Below, piece after piece: positions 19,424 through 27,359 of a stretch of 47,911 nt of DNA (its first letter is position 1; the number at the start of each line of letters is the position of its first letter). The notes under the pieces were generated by a model. The model searched no databases, was not told the origin of the DNA, and saw nothing but the letters and a program-made list of their open reading frames with translations. Both the position numbers and the translations under genes were made by a program. The DNA is from an uncultured Prevotellaceae bacterium. GTDB lineage: Bacteria > Bacteroidota > Bacteroidia > Bacteroidales > Bacteroidaceae. Location: NCBI GenBank assembly GCA_900320045.1, contig ONQT01000022.1, positions 1 through 47,911 on the forward strand, in the 5' to 3' direction.

Positions 19424-20203
19424 CTATTGACGTAAGGCCTCAAAAAGAGCATCGAGTGCCTTGTCGGCATCCCCCTGAGCCTCACTGAGCAGGGTGACGA
19501 ATTTCGAACCGATGATGGCTCCGGCGGCATTCTGCTGGGCCGACTCTAAGGTCTGGCGGTTCGAGATGCCGAAACCGATCATGCGGGGATTGCGCAGATT
19601 CATCTGGTTGATGCGTCGGAAGTAGGCCTGCTTCTGCTCGTCGAACGACTGCTGGGCACCCGTAGTAGCAGCCGACGACACCATGTAGATGAAGCCGTCA
19701 GTGTGCTCGTCGATGAAGCGGATGCGTTCCTCGGACGTCTCGGGCGTGATGAGCATCACCACGCGCAGGTCGTAGCGGTCCGCCACGGGCTTCACCTCTT
19801 CCAGATAGTCCTTGAAGGGCAGATCGGGAATAATTATGCCGCTGACGCCGCTGTCGACGCATGCCTGGCAGAAACGCTCTATACCATATTGCATGATGGG
19901 GTTCAGATACCCCATGAGCACCAAGGGAATGTGTACTTCGTCCTTGATGGCCTTCAGTTGGTCGAAGAGTCGCTGTAGCGTCATGCCGTTCTTGAGGGCC
20001 GTGGTGGCGGCATCTTGAATGACGGGACCGTCGGCCATGGGGTCACTGAAGGGAATACCGACTTCTATCATGGAGATGCCTCGACGCTGCATGGTCAGGA
20101 TGACATCGCTGGTGCCGTCCAGCGTTGGAGCTCCGGCACAGAAGTAGAGCGACAGCAGCTTGCTGTTTTTGTTCTCGGAGAACAGTTGATTGATCTTATT
20201 CAT
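19424..20203 (-). CDS. trpA: Tryptophan synthase alpha chain
   Basis: The 259-residue protein cleaves indole-3-glycerol phosphate to indole for TrpB. It has the catalytic Glu in ISMIEVGIPFSDPMADGPVIQ, the Asp-containing IIIPDLPFKDY, and phosphate-binding GFGISNR and GAIIGSKFV. It is the last gene of the operon and overlaps the end of trpF by 4 bp (20200-20203). I see no clear terminator in the 117 bp after it. Confidence 0.97.
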   Translation of the reverse strand: MNKINQLFSENKNSKLLSLYFCAGAPTLDGTSDVILTMQRRGISMIEVGIPFSDPMADGPVIQDAATTALKNGMTLQRLFDQLKAIKDEVHIPLVLMGYLNPIMQYGIERFCQACVDSGVSGIIIPDLPFKDYLEEVKPVADRYDLRVVMLITPETSEERIRFIDEHTDGFIYMVSSAATTGAQQSFDEQKQAYFRRINQMNLRNPRMIGFGISNRQTLESAQQNAAGAIIGSKFVTLLSEAQGDADKALDALFEALRQ

Positions 20204-20871
20204 AGTGCTTGGATGAATGTTTTGAGTTGTTGAATATCCTTGAGCCCTGGTGCGAGCTCGAAACGAGAGTTGAGGTCAATGCCGGCGCATTTCTCGACGG
20301 GGAAACCGTTGAGCACTCGGAGGGCGCGGAGACGTTCTGCATCATTAGGACCGATGCCGCCGCTGAGGAGGAACGGGGTCTCGCCGGCGTAATCGGCGAG
20401 CACGGTCCAGTCGAACTTCGTTCCGTTGCCGCCTACCTGCTTCGACTTTGTGTCAAAAAGGAAGTAGTCGACGATGCCTTCGTAGGGCTCGGTCTGGGCG
20501 AGGTCGGCGACGGTGGCGATGTTGAAGGCCTTGATGATGGCGATGGAATCGCCACACAAAGAACGGAGCGTCTGAATGAAGGCGGGCGACTCTTGGCCGT
20601 GCAGTTGGATGTAGTCGAGGGCGTAGTCGGCAACGTGCTGGCGGATGTCCTCGATAGAGGCGTCGACGAAGACACCGACGCGCTTGCACTTCGATGGCAG
20701 ATAGGCAGGCCGCTCGCTTACATACCGGCTTGACTTGGGCCAGAAGATAAAGCCCATCAAGGGAGTGAAGGGTGAAGGGTGAAGCGTGAAGAATGAAGAG
20801 CGATGGGTGAAGAGTTGCTCCACCTCGCGGATATTCTCTGCTTCTCGCATGCCACAGACCTTGATAATCAT
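20200..20871 (-). CDS. trpF: Phosphoribosylanthranilate isomerase with an in-frame repeat insert
   Basis: About 223 residues. It catalyses the Amadori rearrangement in tryptophan synthesis. Conserved: IIKVCGMRE at the start (catalytic Cys), VGVFVDA, YIQLHGQE, GGIGPNDAERL, GIDLNSRFE. I start at ATG 20871. The frame extends 9 codons further (MSPISPISP), but that is the 9-nt linker repeat being read through. Residues 21-37 (FTHRSSFFTLHPSPFTP) replace a ~3-residue loop before LMGFIFWPKSSRYV and are encoded by seven 7-nt units (20765-20813). The insert sits in the loop between helix 1 and strand 2, where it may be tolerated. Confidence 0.93.
   Translation of the reverse strand: MIIKVCGMREAENIREVEQLFTHRSSFFTLHPSPFTPLMGFIFWPKSSRYVSERPAYLPSKCKRVGVFVDASIEDIRQHVADYALDYIQLHGQESPAFIQTLRSLCGDSIAIIKAFNIATVADLAQTEPYEGIVDYFLFDTKSKQVGGNGTKFDWTVLADYAGETPFLLSGGIGPNDAERLRALRVLNGFPVEKCAGIDLNSRFELAPGLKDIQQLKTFIQAL
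20765..20813. repeat. Seven 7-nt units inside trpF, in frame
   Basis: The plus strand reads GTGAAGG, GTGAAGG, GTGAAGC, GTGAAGA, ATGAAGA, GCGATGG, GTGAAGA. The same kind of heptamer array is intergenic elsewhere, but here it codes for part of TrpF. Confidence 0.85.
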
Positions 20872-20909
20872 AGGGCTTATGGGACTTATGGGACTCATGG
20901 GGCTAATGG
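20869..20909. repeat. 9-nt tandem linker between trpC and trpF
   Basis: CATAGGGCT, TATGGGACT, TATGGGACT, CATGGGGCT and part of a fifth unit. It contains the trpC stop and the trpF start. Confidence 0.85.
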
Positions 20910-21718
20910 GTTAGCAGGTTGATGAAATCGTGAAGGGCGGTACCCGGGTCGGCAGTCTTCATAAAATTCTCGCCGATGAGGAAGCCGCGAAAGCCTGCCT
21001 GCCGCAGGGCGCGGACGGTATCCGGATGAGAGATGCCGCTCTCGCTGACCAGAACGGGCGCTCCAACGGCTGAACCGCTGGACACTATAGCGGCACGAAG
21101 TTTCTCTGCCAGACGGAACGACGTCTCGACATCTGTGACGAAGCTGCCCAGATGGCGGTTATTGATGCCGCAGAGGTCGGGACCTAGTTCGGCGTACTCC
21201 AGTTCCTCCTCGCTATGCATCTCGAGCAGTACCTCCAGCCCTAAGGCATGCGCCTTGTCCAGCAGCGTCTTACATTCCTGCTTTGTCAAGCAGGCGGCGA
21301 TGAGCAATACGGCGGATGCTCCGCACAGGACTGCTGCATAGAGCTGCGCCTCGTCGATGACGAAGTTCTTGTAGAGCACGGGCAGGGTGACGCCACTCTG
21401 TCGCGCCGTACGGATGAAGTCGTCCGAGCCGCCGAAGTACTGCTCGTCTGTCAGTATGCTCAGGGCGGCGGCACCGTTCTCCTGATAGCTCAGCGGGATG
21501 ATGTCGGCCCGGCCGTCCTCCTTGATCCAGCCCTTGGAGGGCGAGCGGCGCTTGAACTCGGCGATGATGCCCGTCGGGGACGTAAGCAGCGCCTGCCGCA
21601 ACGAGGGCTTGGGGGAGGAAATAGCGGCGGTGGCAAAACCACCGCTAACAGATAAAGCAGCACGGATAGCGGGCAGTTCAAGGCGCTTGTGGGCGATTAT
21701 TTCCTGTAGGATGTCCAT
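20903..21718 (-). CDS. trpC: Indole-3-glycerol phosphate synthase
   Basis: The 271-residue protein closes the indole ring of the CdRP intermediate. Seen: IIAEFKRRSPSKGWI with the catalytic Lys, SILTDEQYFGGS, LYKNFVIDEAQLY, LEVLLEMHSEEEL (catalytic Glu), GINNRHLGSF, VSESGIS, and GFLIGENFM. Residues ~22-40 (21597-21655) contain a hairpin-forming repeat (AGCGGTGG...CCACCGC) plus CCTCCCCCAAGCCCTC. Residues 208-219 (RAAIVSSGSAVG) are an extra loop encoded by another short palindrome. The stop codon lies within the 9-nt linker repeat. Confidence 0.95.
   Translation of the reverse strand: MDILQEIIAHKRLELPAIRAALSVSGGFATAAISSPKPSLRQALLTSPTGIIAEFKRRSPSKGWIKEDGRADIIPLSYQENGAAALSILTDEQYFGGSDDFIRTARQSGVTLPVLYKNFVIDEAQLYAAVLCGASAVLLIAACLTKQECKTLLDKAHALGLEVLLEMHSEEELEYAELGPDLCGINNRHLGSFVTDVETSFRLAEKLRAAIVSSGSAVGAPVLVSESGISHPDTVRALRQAGFRGFLIGENFMKTADPGTALHDFINLLTH
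21597..21655. repeat. Possible palindromic repeat in trpC N-terminal coding region
   Basis: The minus strand contains AGCGGTGGTTTTGCCACCGC (a hairpin) followed by CCTCCCCCAAGCCCTC, similar in composition to the inserts in uvrA and aroB. The protein length up to the catalytic Lys is normal here, so replacement rather than pure insertion is likely. Confidence 0.35.
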
Positions 21719-21724
21719 ATTCGA

Positions 21725-22735
21725 TTAGCTGTTCAGTTCCACGAATTTCTTGAAGGTGCGGAGGGCGCTTCCGCTGTCGATGCTCTCGCGGGCCATGTCG
21801 ATGCACTCCTCGATAGGCTTCTGACCGCGCTCCAGTACCTGTATGCCGAAGGCGGCATTAGCCAGCACGATGTTCTTCTGGGCAGGCATCGCCCGGTTCT
21901 CCAGCACGGCATCGAAGATGTCTTTCGCCTCTTCTTCTGTTGCACCGGCCACTAACTCCTCGGGACGCGCCTCGCTGAAACCAAGGTCGGCAGGCTGGAA
22001 GATGCGCTCGTACTGGTTGGTAGTAACCTTGAAGGGGCCGGTCAGCGAAATCTCGTCATAACCGTCGATGCTGTTGACAATGCCGTAGTCAATGCCCAGA
22101 CGTTGGTATACTTGGTGATAGAGGCGCATCTGGTCGAGGTTGGCTACGCCCAACAGTTGACATTGGGGCTGTGAGGGATTGACCAGCGGACCCAATAGGT
22201 TGAAGATGGTAGGAAACTGCAGGGCCTTGCGGATGGGACTGACGAACTTCATGGCACGGGCAAAGAGCTGGGCATGCAAGTAGACGATGCCCGCCTCGTC
22301 CATGCAGCGGTTTAGCTTATCCAAATCGTCGGTGAACTGCACCCCGTGCTGGGCGATGACATTCGACGCGCCGCTGATGGATGTGGCGGCATAGTTGCCG
22401 TGCTTGGCCACCTTGTAACCTGCTCCGGCAATGACAAAGCACGACGTCGTCGAGATGTTGAACGTGTTCTTGCGGTCGCCACCTGTGCCCACTACGTCGA
22501 TATAGCGGTCGGCATGCAGCAGGGCGGGTACGCCGGTCTCTAAGATACCGTCGCGGAACCCCAGCAGCTCGTCGACGGTCACACCGCGCATCTGCAGGGC
22601 TGTCAGCAGGGCGGTAATCTGTTCTGTCGGGTATTCACTCTGCGTGATACCGACAAGGATTCCTTTCATTTCTTCACGAGTCAGTTCCTCGTGGTTCAGC
22701 ATCCTGTTCAGGATGTCTTTCATTGTCTGTTTCAT
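21725..22735 (-). CDS. trpD: Anthranilate phosphoribosyltransferase
   Basis: The 336-residue protein joins anthranilate to PRPP. Conserved: VVGTGGDRKNTFNISTTS (PRPP binding), KHGNYAATSISGASN, NLLGPLVNP, and GYDEISLTGPF. It shows no inserts, unlike its neighbours. A second Met four codons downstream (MKDILNRML) is an alternative start. It lies 6 bp from trpC in the operon. Confidence 0.96.
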   Translation of the reverse strand: MKQTMKDILNRMLNHEELTREEMKGILVGITQSEYPTEQITALLTALQMRGVTVDELLGFRDGILETGVPALLHADRYIDVVGTGGDRKNTFNISTTSCFVIAGAGYKVAKHGNYAATSISGASNVIAQHGVQFTDDLDKLNRCMDEAGIVYLHAQLFARAMKFVSPIRKALQFPTIFNLLGPLVNPSQPQCQLLGVANLDQMRLYHQVYQRLGIDYGIVNSIDGYDEISLTGPFKVTTNQYERIFQPADLGFSEARPEELVAGATEEEAKDIFDAVLENRAMPAQKNIVLANAAFGIQVLERGQKPIEECIDMARESIDSGSALRTFKKFVELNS

Positions 22736-22778
22736 ATAGTATGGTGTTGTGTTGTTTCGATATTTCTATATTTCGACT

Positions 22779-23342
22779 TTAAAGAAAGAGCCAATTCTGC
22801 AACATCTTCTTGCCGTCGGGTGTCAGTACACTCTCAGGGTGGAATTGGATTCCGCGGATGTTCAGCGTCTTGTGCTTGAGGGCCATGATTTGCCCCTCGT
22901 CACTCTCGGCGGTAATCTCCAGACAGTCGGGCAAACCTTCCTTGGCGACGACCCACGAGTGGTAGCGTCCCATGGTAATGCGACGCGGCAGACCGTAGAA
23001 GATTTCGTCGTTCTCATACTGTGTTCCTTCGGTCGCCACGCCGTGGAAAACGTCGCTGAGGTTCTCCAAACGGCCGCCGAACACCTCGCCGATGGCCTGA
23101 TGACCTAAACAGACCCCGAGGATGGGCTTCCGTCCGGCATAGGTGCGGATGACGTCAAGCAGGAGTCCTGCCTCCGAGGGAATGCCGGGGCCGGGACTGA
23201 GGATAATCTTACTGTAGGCCTCGAGGTCCTCGAGACGGAACTGGTCGTTGCGCAATACTGTCACCTCTGCGCCCAGCTCACGGACGAGGTGTGCCAGATT
23301 GTAGGTGAACGAGTCGTAGTTGTCGATGATGACTATTTTCAT
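22779..23342 (-). CDS. trpG: Anthranilate synthase glutamine amidotransferase component
   Basis: The 187-residue class I glutamine amidotransferase delivers ammonia to TrpE. Seen: MKIVIIDNYDSFTYNL, ILSPGPGIPSEAG, PILGVCLGHQAIGEVFG with the nucleophilic Cys, MGRYHSWVV, and the catalytic His/Glu in GIQFHPESVLT. It stands alone rather than fused to trpD, between trpE and trpD. Confidence 0.96.
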   Translation of the reverse strand: MKIVIIDNYDSFTYNLAHLVRELGAEVTVLRNDQFRLEDLEAYSKIILSPGPGIPSEAGLLLDVIRTYAGRKPILGVCLGHQAIGEVFGGRLENLSDVFHGVATEGTQYENDEIFYGLPRRITMGRYHSWVVAKEGLPDCLEITAESDEGQIMALKHKTLNIRGIQFHPESVLTPDGKKMLQNWLFL

Positions 23343-23387
23343 AATGGGTTTAATGGGGCTAATGAGACTTATGGGCCTTATGGGTTT
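23343..23387. repeat. 9-nt tandem linker between trpE and trpG
   Basis: Five units: AATGGGTTT, AATGGGGCT, AATGAGACT, TATGGGCCT, TATGGGTTT. It is the same family as the trpC-trpF linker at 20869. Confidence 0.85.
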
Positions 23388-24835
23388 TAGAGGGTTTCTG
23401 CCAGTTGGATGGCGTGGCGCAGGGCACCGAGTTTGTTGTTGACTTCTTGCAGTTCGTATTCCTCGTCACTCTTGGCCACGATGCCACCGCCGGCCTGGAA
23501 CCATAACTCGCCGTTTCGACTGACGAAGGTGCGGATAGTGATGGCTTGGTTGAGAGAACCGTCCAGTCCGATGACGCCGATGCAACCGCCGTAGGCACCG
23601 CGATTGTGCGGCTCGTACTCAGAAATCAGTTGCATGGCGCGCACCTTCGGGGCACCGCTCAAGGTTCCGGCGGGGAAGGTGTCGATAAATGCCTTGATGG
23701 TATCCTTGTCCTGATCTACCTCGCCGCTGACACGACTGACGAGATGTACCACATGGCTGTAGTACTGGATGTCCTTGTAGTAGTCGACCTGTACATGGTG
23801 GCAGTTACGGCTGAGGTCGTTGCGAGCCAGGTCGACCAACATGACATGCTCGGCATTCTCCTTCGGGTCGTTGCGCAGAAACTCTGCCGCACGGCGGTCT
23901 GCCTCGGCATCGCCCGTTCGCTTCGTAGTTCCGGCAATAGGGTCGATATAAGCACGATAACAGGCTTTCCTGTCACCTCTCACCTCTGACTTTTCACCTC
24001 TAATAATACGGCAGTGTGTTTCGGGCGACGAGCCAAAGATGCGGAAACCACCGAAGTCGAAGTAGAACAGATAAGGTGAGGGATTGATGCTGCGCAGGGC
24101 GCGATAGAGCTTGAAGTCATCGCCTTCGAAGCGTTGGATGAATCGGCGTGACAGTACAATCTGGAACACGTCTCCGCGCAGACAATGCTGGATGCCGCGA
24201 CGGATGTTGGCCTTGTGCTCCTCGTCCGTCAGCGTGGAACGGACGTCACCCACAGGGTGAAAGTCGTAGGGCTGGATATTGCTGCGGTTCATGCTCTTGA
24301 AGATGGCAGAGAGTTCTGCATCATGGGACGACTCGTCGTCTGCAACAAGACATGCTACTGTAAGCTGGTTGTTGAAATGGTCAAAGACGATGACGTCCTT
24401 GTATAGGATGTACAGCATGTCTGGTGCATCGTTCTTCTCCTGTGTCTCGTCTTTGACGGCAATGCCCTCGAAGTAGCGAACAGCGTTGAACGATGTATAG
24501 CCATACAGTCCGAAGTATTCAGAGTGATTGCCTTCAACCTTCACGCAGTCAGTAAGTGCATGAATGGCTTCAGCTGTGCTGAAGTCTGCAGACAAGGATT
24601 GTTGCTGCTTGCGGCCGTCGGGAAGGGTGATGGTGGCGATGCCGTGTCCGATGGCAACGCTGGCAAAGGGGTTGATGCCGATATACGAGTGGGCATTGTT
24701 CTTGTCGTGATAGTCGCTACTCTCCATGAGCGCACTCTGCGGATAGAGGTCGCGCAGTCGCATGTAGACCGACACTGGTGTGTAGAGGTCTGCCAAAATA
24801 GTCTGCGACACCGTTTTATACTTAAAGGTATTCAT
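23387..24835 (-). CDS. trpE: Anthranilate synthase component I with an in-frame repeat insert
   Basis: The 482-residue protein converts chorismate plus ammonia to anthranilate. Conserved: RGDVFQIVLSRRF, NPSPYLFYFDFGGF, GSSPETH, IDPIAGTTKRTG, HVMLVDLARNDLSRN, PAGTLSGAPKVRAMQLI, and AGGGIVAKSDEEYE. The N-terminal part carries no obvious LLES feedback motif, but MESSDYHDKNNAHSYIG occupies the expected place. Residues ~279-293 (RGEKSEVRGDRKACY) are extra and come from a heptamer array (23973-24000). It lies 10 bp from trpB. Confidence 0.95.
   Translation of the reverse strand: MNTFKYKTVSQTILADLYTPVSVYMRLRDLYPQSALMESSDYHDKNNAHSYIGINPFASVAIGHGIATITLPDGRKQQQSLSADFSTAEAIHALTDCVKVEGNHSEYFGLYGYTSFNAVRYFEGIAVKDETQEKNDAPDMLYILYKDVIVFDHFNNQLTVACLVADDESSHDAELSAIFKSMNRSNIQPYDFHPVGDVRSTLTDEEHKANIRRGIQHCLRGDVFQIVLSRRFIQRFEGDDFKLYRALRSINPSPYLFYFDFGGFRIFGSSPETHCRIIRGEKSEVRGDRKACYRAYIDPIAGTTKRTGDAEADRRAAEFLRNDPKENAEHVMLVDLARNDLSRNCHHVQVDYYKDIQYYSHVVHLVSRVSGEVDQDKDTIKAFIDTFPAGTLSGAPKVRAMQLISEYEPHNRGAYGGCIGVIGLDGSLNQAITIRTFVSRNGELWFQAGGGIVAKSDEEYELQEVNNKLGALRHAIQLAETL
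23973..24000. repeat. Heptamer array TCACCTC inside trpE, in frame
   Basis: Units TCACCTC, TCACCTC, TGACTTT, TCACCTC. The unit is the same as in the intergenic array at 37219-37267. Confidence 0.8.
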
Positions 24836-24845
24836 AAATTCAAAG

Positions 24846-26048
24846 TTAAAAGTTTCCGTATTCTCCTGCCATTTGCTTGTTGTTTAGATAGGTCTCTACG
24901 TCTTTGTCGCCACGACCGCTGACAGTCAGCACTACCACGTCGTCCTTGTGAAACTGCACCTTGCTGAGGGCGGCGATGGCGTGAGCACTCTCCAAGGCGG
25001 GGATGATACCCTCCAGGCGAGTCAGTTCGTAGGCGGCGTGAACGGCCTCGTCATCGTTGACCGAATAGACGGTAGCTCGGTGCTGCGTGGCCAGATTGGC
25101 GTGCATGGGACCGATGCCTGGGTAGTCGAGACCCGCCGAGATACTTTCTGCCTCAATGATTTGACCGTCGGGAGTCTGCATGACCAGCGTCTTCGAACCA
25201 TGCAGGATTCCCAATCTGCCAGCATGGATGGTGGCAGCGGTATGACCCGTGTCGGCACCTTGTCCGCCAGCCTCGGCCAGGATAATCCTGACGCGCTCGT
25301 CGTCGATGTAGTGATAGATGGTACCTGCGGCATTGCTGCCACCACCCACGCAGGCCATCAGTACGTCGGGATAGTCGCGGCCCACCTTCTCCTGCAGCTG
25401 TTCCTTAATCTCTTCGGAGATGATGCTCTGCAGACGAGCCACCATGTCGGGGTAGGGGTGGGGACCTACCGTACTGCCTATAATGTAAAAGGTGTCGGCA
25501 GGGTGACAGCACCAGTCGCGGATAGCCTCATTGGTAGCGTCTTTCAACGTCCAGTTGCCAGTCTTGACGGGACGCACCTCGGCACCCAGCATCTTCATAC
25601 GTTCCACGTTGACATGCTGGCGCTCCACGTCCAAAGCACCTTGATACACCACGCAAGGCATGTCCATCAAGGCGCACACCGTAGCGGTAGCCACGCCGTG
25701 CTGACCAGCGCCAGTCTCGGCAATGATACGCTTCTTGCCCATCTTCTTGGCCAATAGAATCTGGCCGATGGTGTTGTTGATTTTGTGAGCTCCCGTGTGG
25801 TTCAGGTCCTCGCGCTTCAGATACAGCTGACAGCCGTATTTCTCACTCATGCGCTTGGCCAGATACAGGGGAGAGGGACGGCCTACATAGTCGCGCAGCA
25901 GGGTGCGGTATTCGTCCTGAAACTCCTTTGACTCGATGATGGGCAAATACTGCTCCTGCAGGTTTTTGACCGTTGCATAGAGAATCTCTGGTACATAGGC
26001 ACCGCCGAATTCTCCGTAAAAGCCTTTGTTGTCTACTAAATAGCTCAT
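24846..26048 (-). CDS. trpB: Tryptophan synthase beta chain
   Basis: The 400-residue PLP enzyme condenses indole with serine. It has the PLP lysine in LNHTGAHKINNTIGQ, RIIAETGAGQHGVATATV, the phosphate loop ACVGGGSNAAGTIY, and GLDYPGIGPMHA. It is the first structural gene of the operon, following the leader peptide and terminator; trpB-first order is common in Bacteroidetes. Confidence 0.98.
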   Translation of the reverse strand: MSYLVDNKGFYGEFGGAYVPEILYATVKNLQEQYLPIIESKEFQDEYRTLLRDYVGRPSPLYLAKRMSEKYGCQLYLKREDLNHTGAHKINNTIGQILLAKKMGKKRIIAETGAGQHGVATATVCALMDMPCVVYQGALDVERQHVNVERMKMLGAEVRPVKTGNWTLKDATNEAIRDWCCHPADTFYIIGSTVGPHPYPDMVARLQSIISEEIKEQLQEKVGRDYPDVLMACVGGGSNAAGTIYHYIDDERVRIILAEAGGQGADTGHTAATIHAGRLGILHGSKTLVMQTPDGQIIEAESISAGLDYPGIGPMHANLATQHRATVYSVNDDEAVHAAYELTRLEGIIPALESAHAIAALSKVQFHKDDVVVLTVSGRGDKDVETYLNNKQMAGEYGNF

Positions 26049-26091
26049 GTTGTGTATGTATATTGTAGTGTTGGTTACTATGTAAAAGGAA

Positions 26092-26122
26092 AAGAGGCTG
26101 TCGCGATAACGACGAGCCTCTT
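26092..26122 (-). terminator. trp operon attenuator terminator
   Basis: On the minus strand AAGAGGCT-CGTCG pairs with CGCGAC-AGCCTCTT around a short loop and is followed by TTCCTTTT. It lies 43 nt after the leader-peptide stop and 43 nt before trpB. The 3' arm contains CGCGAC, complementary to GTCGCG directly at the leader-peptide stop codon (an alternative pairing). Confidence 0.8.
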
Positions 26123-26165
26123 ATTTCTATGATGTTTTGAATACATGAAGGCAACGTACCCGCGA

Positions 26166-26216
26166 CTATTTGAATCTCGAGTTACGCCACCACCAAATAT
26201 TGTTCATCGTTTTCAT
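26166..26216 (-). CDS. trpL: trp operon leader peptide with three consecutive Trp codons
   Basis: The 16-codon frame MKTMNNIWWWRNSRFK ends with TAG. Three adjacent TGG codons are a classic sensor of charged tRNA-Trp. A ribosome stalled there would leave the GTCGCG at the stop codon free to pair with CGCGAC of the terminator and prevent termination. A ribosome reaching the stop would cover it and let the terminator fold. A second in-frame ATG (26207) could also start it. This is inferred from sequence. Confidence 0.8.
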   Translation of the reverse strand: MKTMNNIWWWRNSRFK

Positions 26217-26248
26217 GCTGTTTCCTAGTTTGCTTTTTGATTTCGTGG

Positions 26249-26280
26249 CAAAAGTACACATATTTCTTTTAATCTGCAAA
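26249..26280 (-). promoter_or_regulatory. trp operon promoter
   Basis: On the minus strand TTTG (26280-26277), 20 bp, then TACTTTTG (26256-26249). The start would be near 26244, about 28 nt upstream of the leader-peptide ATG at 26216. Confidence 0.75.
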
Positions 26281-26352
26281 TTTTTCGGCAATTATTTTTA
26301 TATTTTGATAGAAAAAGTGTAATTTTGCCGCTGAATTACAAATGATGTATAC

Positions 26353-26757
26353 ATGAACATACAAGAATTACTGAATAAGACCGACCGTTTTGCAGCCAAT
26401 GCCGGCTGCCAGATAACTGAAGTGGACGAACATCATGCCGTTGCCCGAATGACAGTGACTCGCCAACACCTCAATGGCGGAAACGTCTGTCAGGGTGGGG
26501 CGCTTTTTACCTTGGCCGACCTGGCCATTGCAGCCCTCATGAATTATCAAGGGCAACTGACCTTTGGCATTCAAAACAATATCATGTTTGTCTCCAGTGC
26601 TCGTGAAGGTGATGTTCTGAAAGCTGAGGCCGTCCATGTCTGCAACCATCATAAGATTCCTTCCGTTGAGGTGACCGTTACCAATCAGGAAGGACAAGTC
26701 ATCTGCCACGTCACAGGCATCGGCTATCGAAAGAATACGCAGTTGCCTACGGAGTAA
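26353..26757 (+). CDS. PaaI-family hotdog-fold thioesterase
   Basis: The 134-residue protein has the hotdog motif NGGNVCQGGALFTLADLAIAA (catalytic loop HLNGGNVCQGG with Asp in the following helix) and a strand pair NNIMFVSSAREGDVLKAEA. It would hydrolyse acyl- or aryl-CoA thioesters; the exact substrate is unknown. Its start is preceded by TAATTTTG at 26320-26327. It is divergent from the trp operon. The 3' end overlaps the remnant of the decayed lipoprotein gene on the other strand. Confidence 0.85.
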   Translation: MNIQELLNKTDRFAANAGCQITEVDEHHAVARMTVTRQHLNGGNVCQGGALFTLADLAIAALMNYQGQLTFGIQNNIMFVSSAREGDVLKAEAVHVCNHHKIPSVEVTVTNQEGQVICHVTGIGYRKNTQLPTE

Positions 26758-27261
26758 TCCAATCGTAGTCTTTTACTTCTATTATCAATTTCGTTCCGTA
26801 ATAGAAGCCCACTATTCCACTTATTAGGTGTCTCGCGTACCGATTATATATACGTATTGATTGTGGTATTGCGGGTTGCTTGCTAAATTGTAGGCATCCT
26901 TAATGCCCTTACTGGCATCGGACAATGAAACAGGGAATAATTCGTCGTTAGTGAACTGCTCTGTCGTTCCGTCCGATTTTTTGCTGGCTAAAACCAATGC
27001 AGTATTCCCGGTGAACGGTGCAGAGAACTCGGCATTGCTCATAAACCGTGTGGTTGCGGCAACGATGAATCATTTGACGCAAATCTGACTACCCAAAGTA
27101 GCTTCTTGTACTTCTGCAACCGTTAATGCACCCTGTTTGGATTCTGCGGTGATACCGACTTCTGGTGCTCCTTGGTCACTCTCGCTTGTGCCAATGCCTT
27201 TCTCGCAACCCGACAAGAGAAGAACCGATAATAATACTCCTATGATGTAAAAAAGTTTCAT
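26747..27261 (-). pseudogene. Decayed lipoprotein resembling the DUF6359 family
   Basis: A lipoprotein signal peptide (MKLFYIIGVLLSVLLLSGC) is followed by LTVAEVQEATLGSQICVK, then an in-frame TGA (27070-27072), then FIVAATTRFMSNAEFSAPF and a TGTREQF-like second half in the same frame. Relatives have VKGYIVA here, so a GGA to TGA change is likely. After YIIGTRD the frame shifts, and the neighbouring frame reads LISGIVGFYYGTKLIIEV down to a stop at 26747-26749. There are thus two independent lesions. A TGA-recoding explanation is not supported. Family assignment is by pattern memory. Confidence 0.6.
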
Positions 27262-27265
27262 GACA

Positions 27266-27296
27266 CAAAGATAATTAGAATAAGGACAAAAACAAA
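27266..27296 (-). promoter_or_regulatory. Promoter of the decayed lipoprotein gene, leaderless geometry
   Basis: On the minus strand TTTG (27296-27293), 19 bp, TATCTTTG (27273-27266). The -7 box ends 4 nt before the ATG at 27261, so a leaderless transcript is expected. Confidence 0.65.
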
Positions 27297-27323
27297 AGAA
27301 AATTAAAAAAAGTTGGCAAAAAA

Positions 27324-27355
27324 TTTGTTTTTTATGTAATTATTGTCTAAATTTG
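27324..27355 (+). promoter_or_regulatory. Promoter of a candidate small RNA
   Basis: TTTG (27324-27327), 20 bp, TAAATTTG (27348-27355): perfect Bacteroidetes spacing with no coding frame downstream on this strand until 28576. Confidence 0.7.
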
Positions 27356-27359
27356 CCCC

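Noticed and set aside
20765-20813. CRISPR array for the short repeats
   Set aside because: Units are 7-16 nt without spacers and no cas genes are present.
20872-20898. N-terminal extension MSPISPISP of TrpF
   Set aside because: It is the 9-nt linker repeat read as codons; the family starts at MIIKVCGM (20871).
27042-27072. Selenocysteine or stop-codon readthrough in the lipoprotein
   Set aside because: The residue is Gly in relatives, no SECIS-like structure is evident, and a second frameshift lies downstream.
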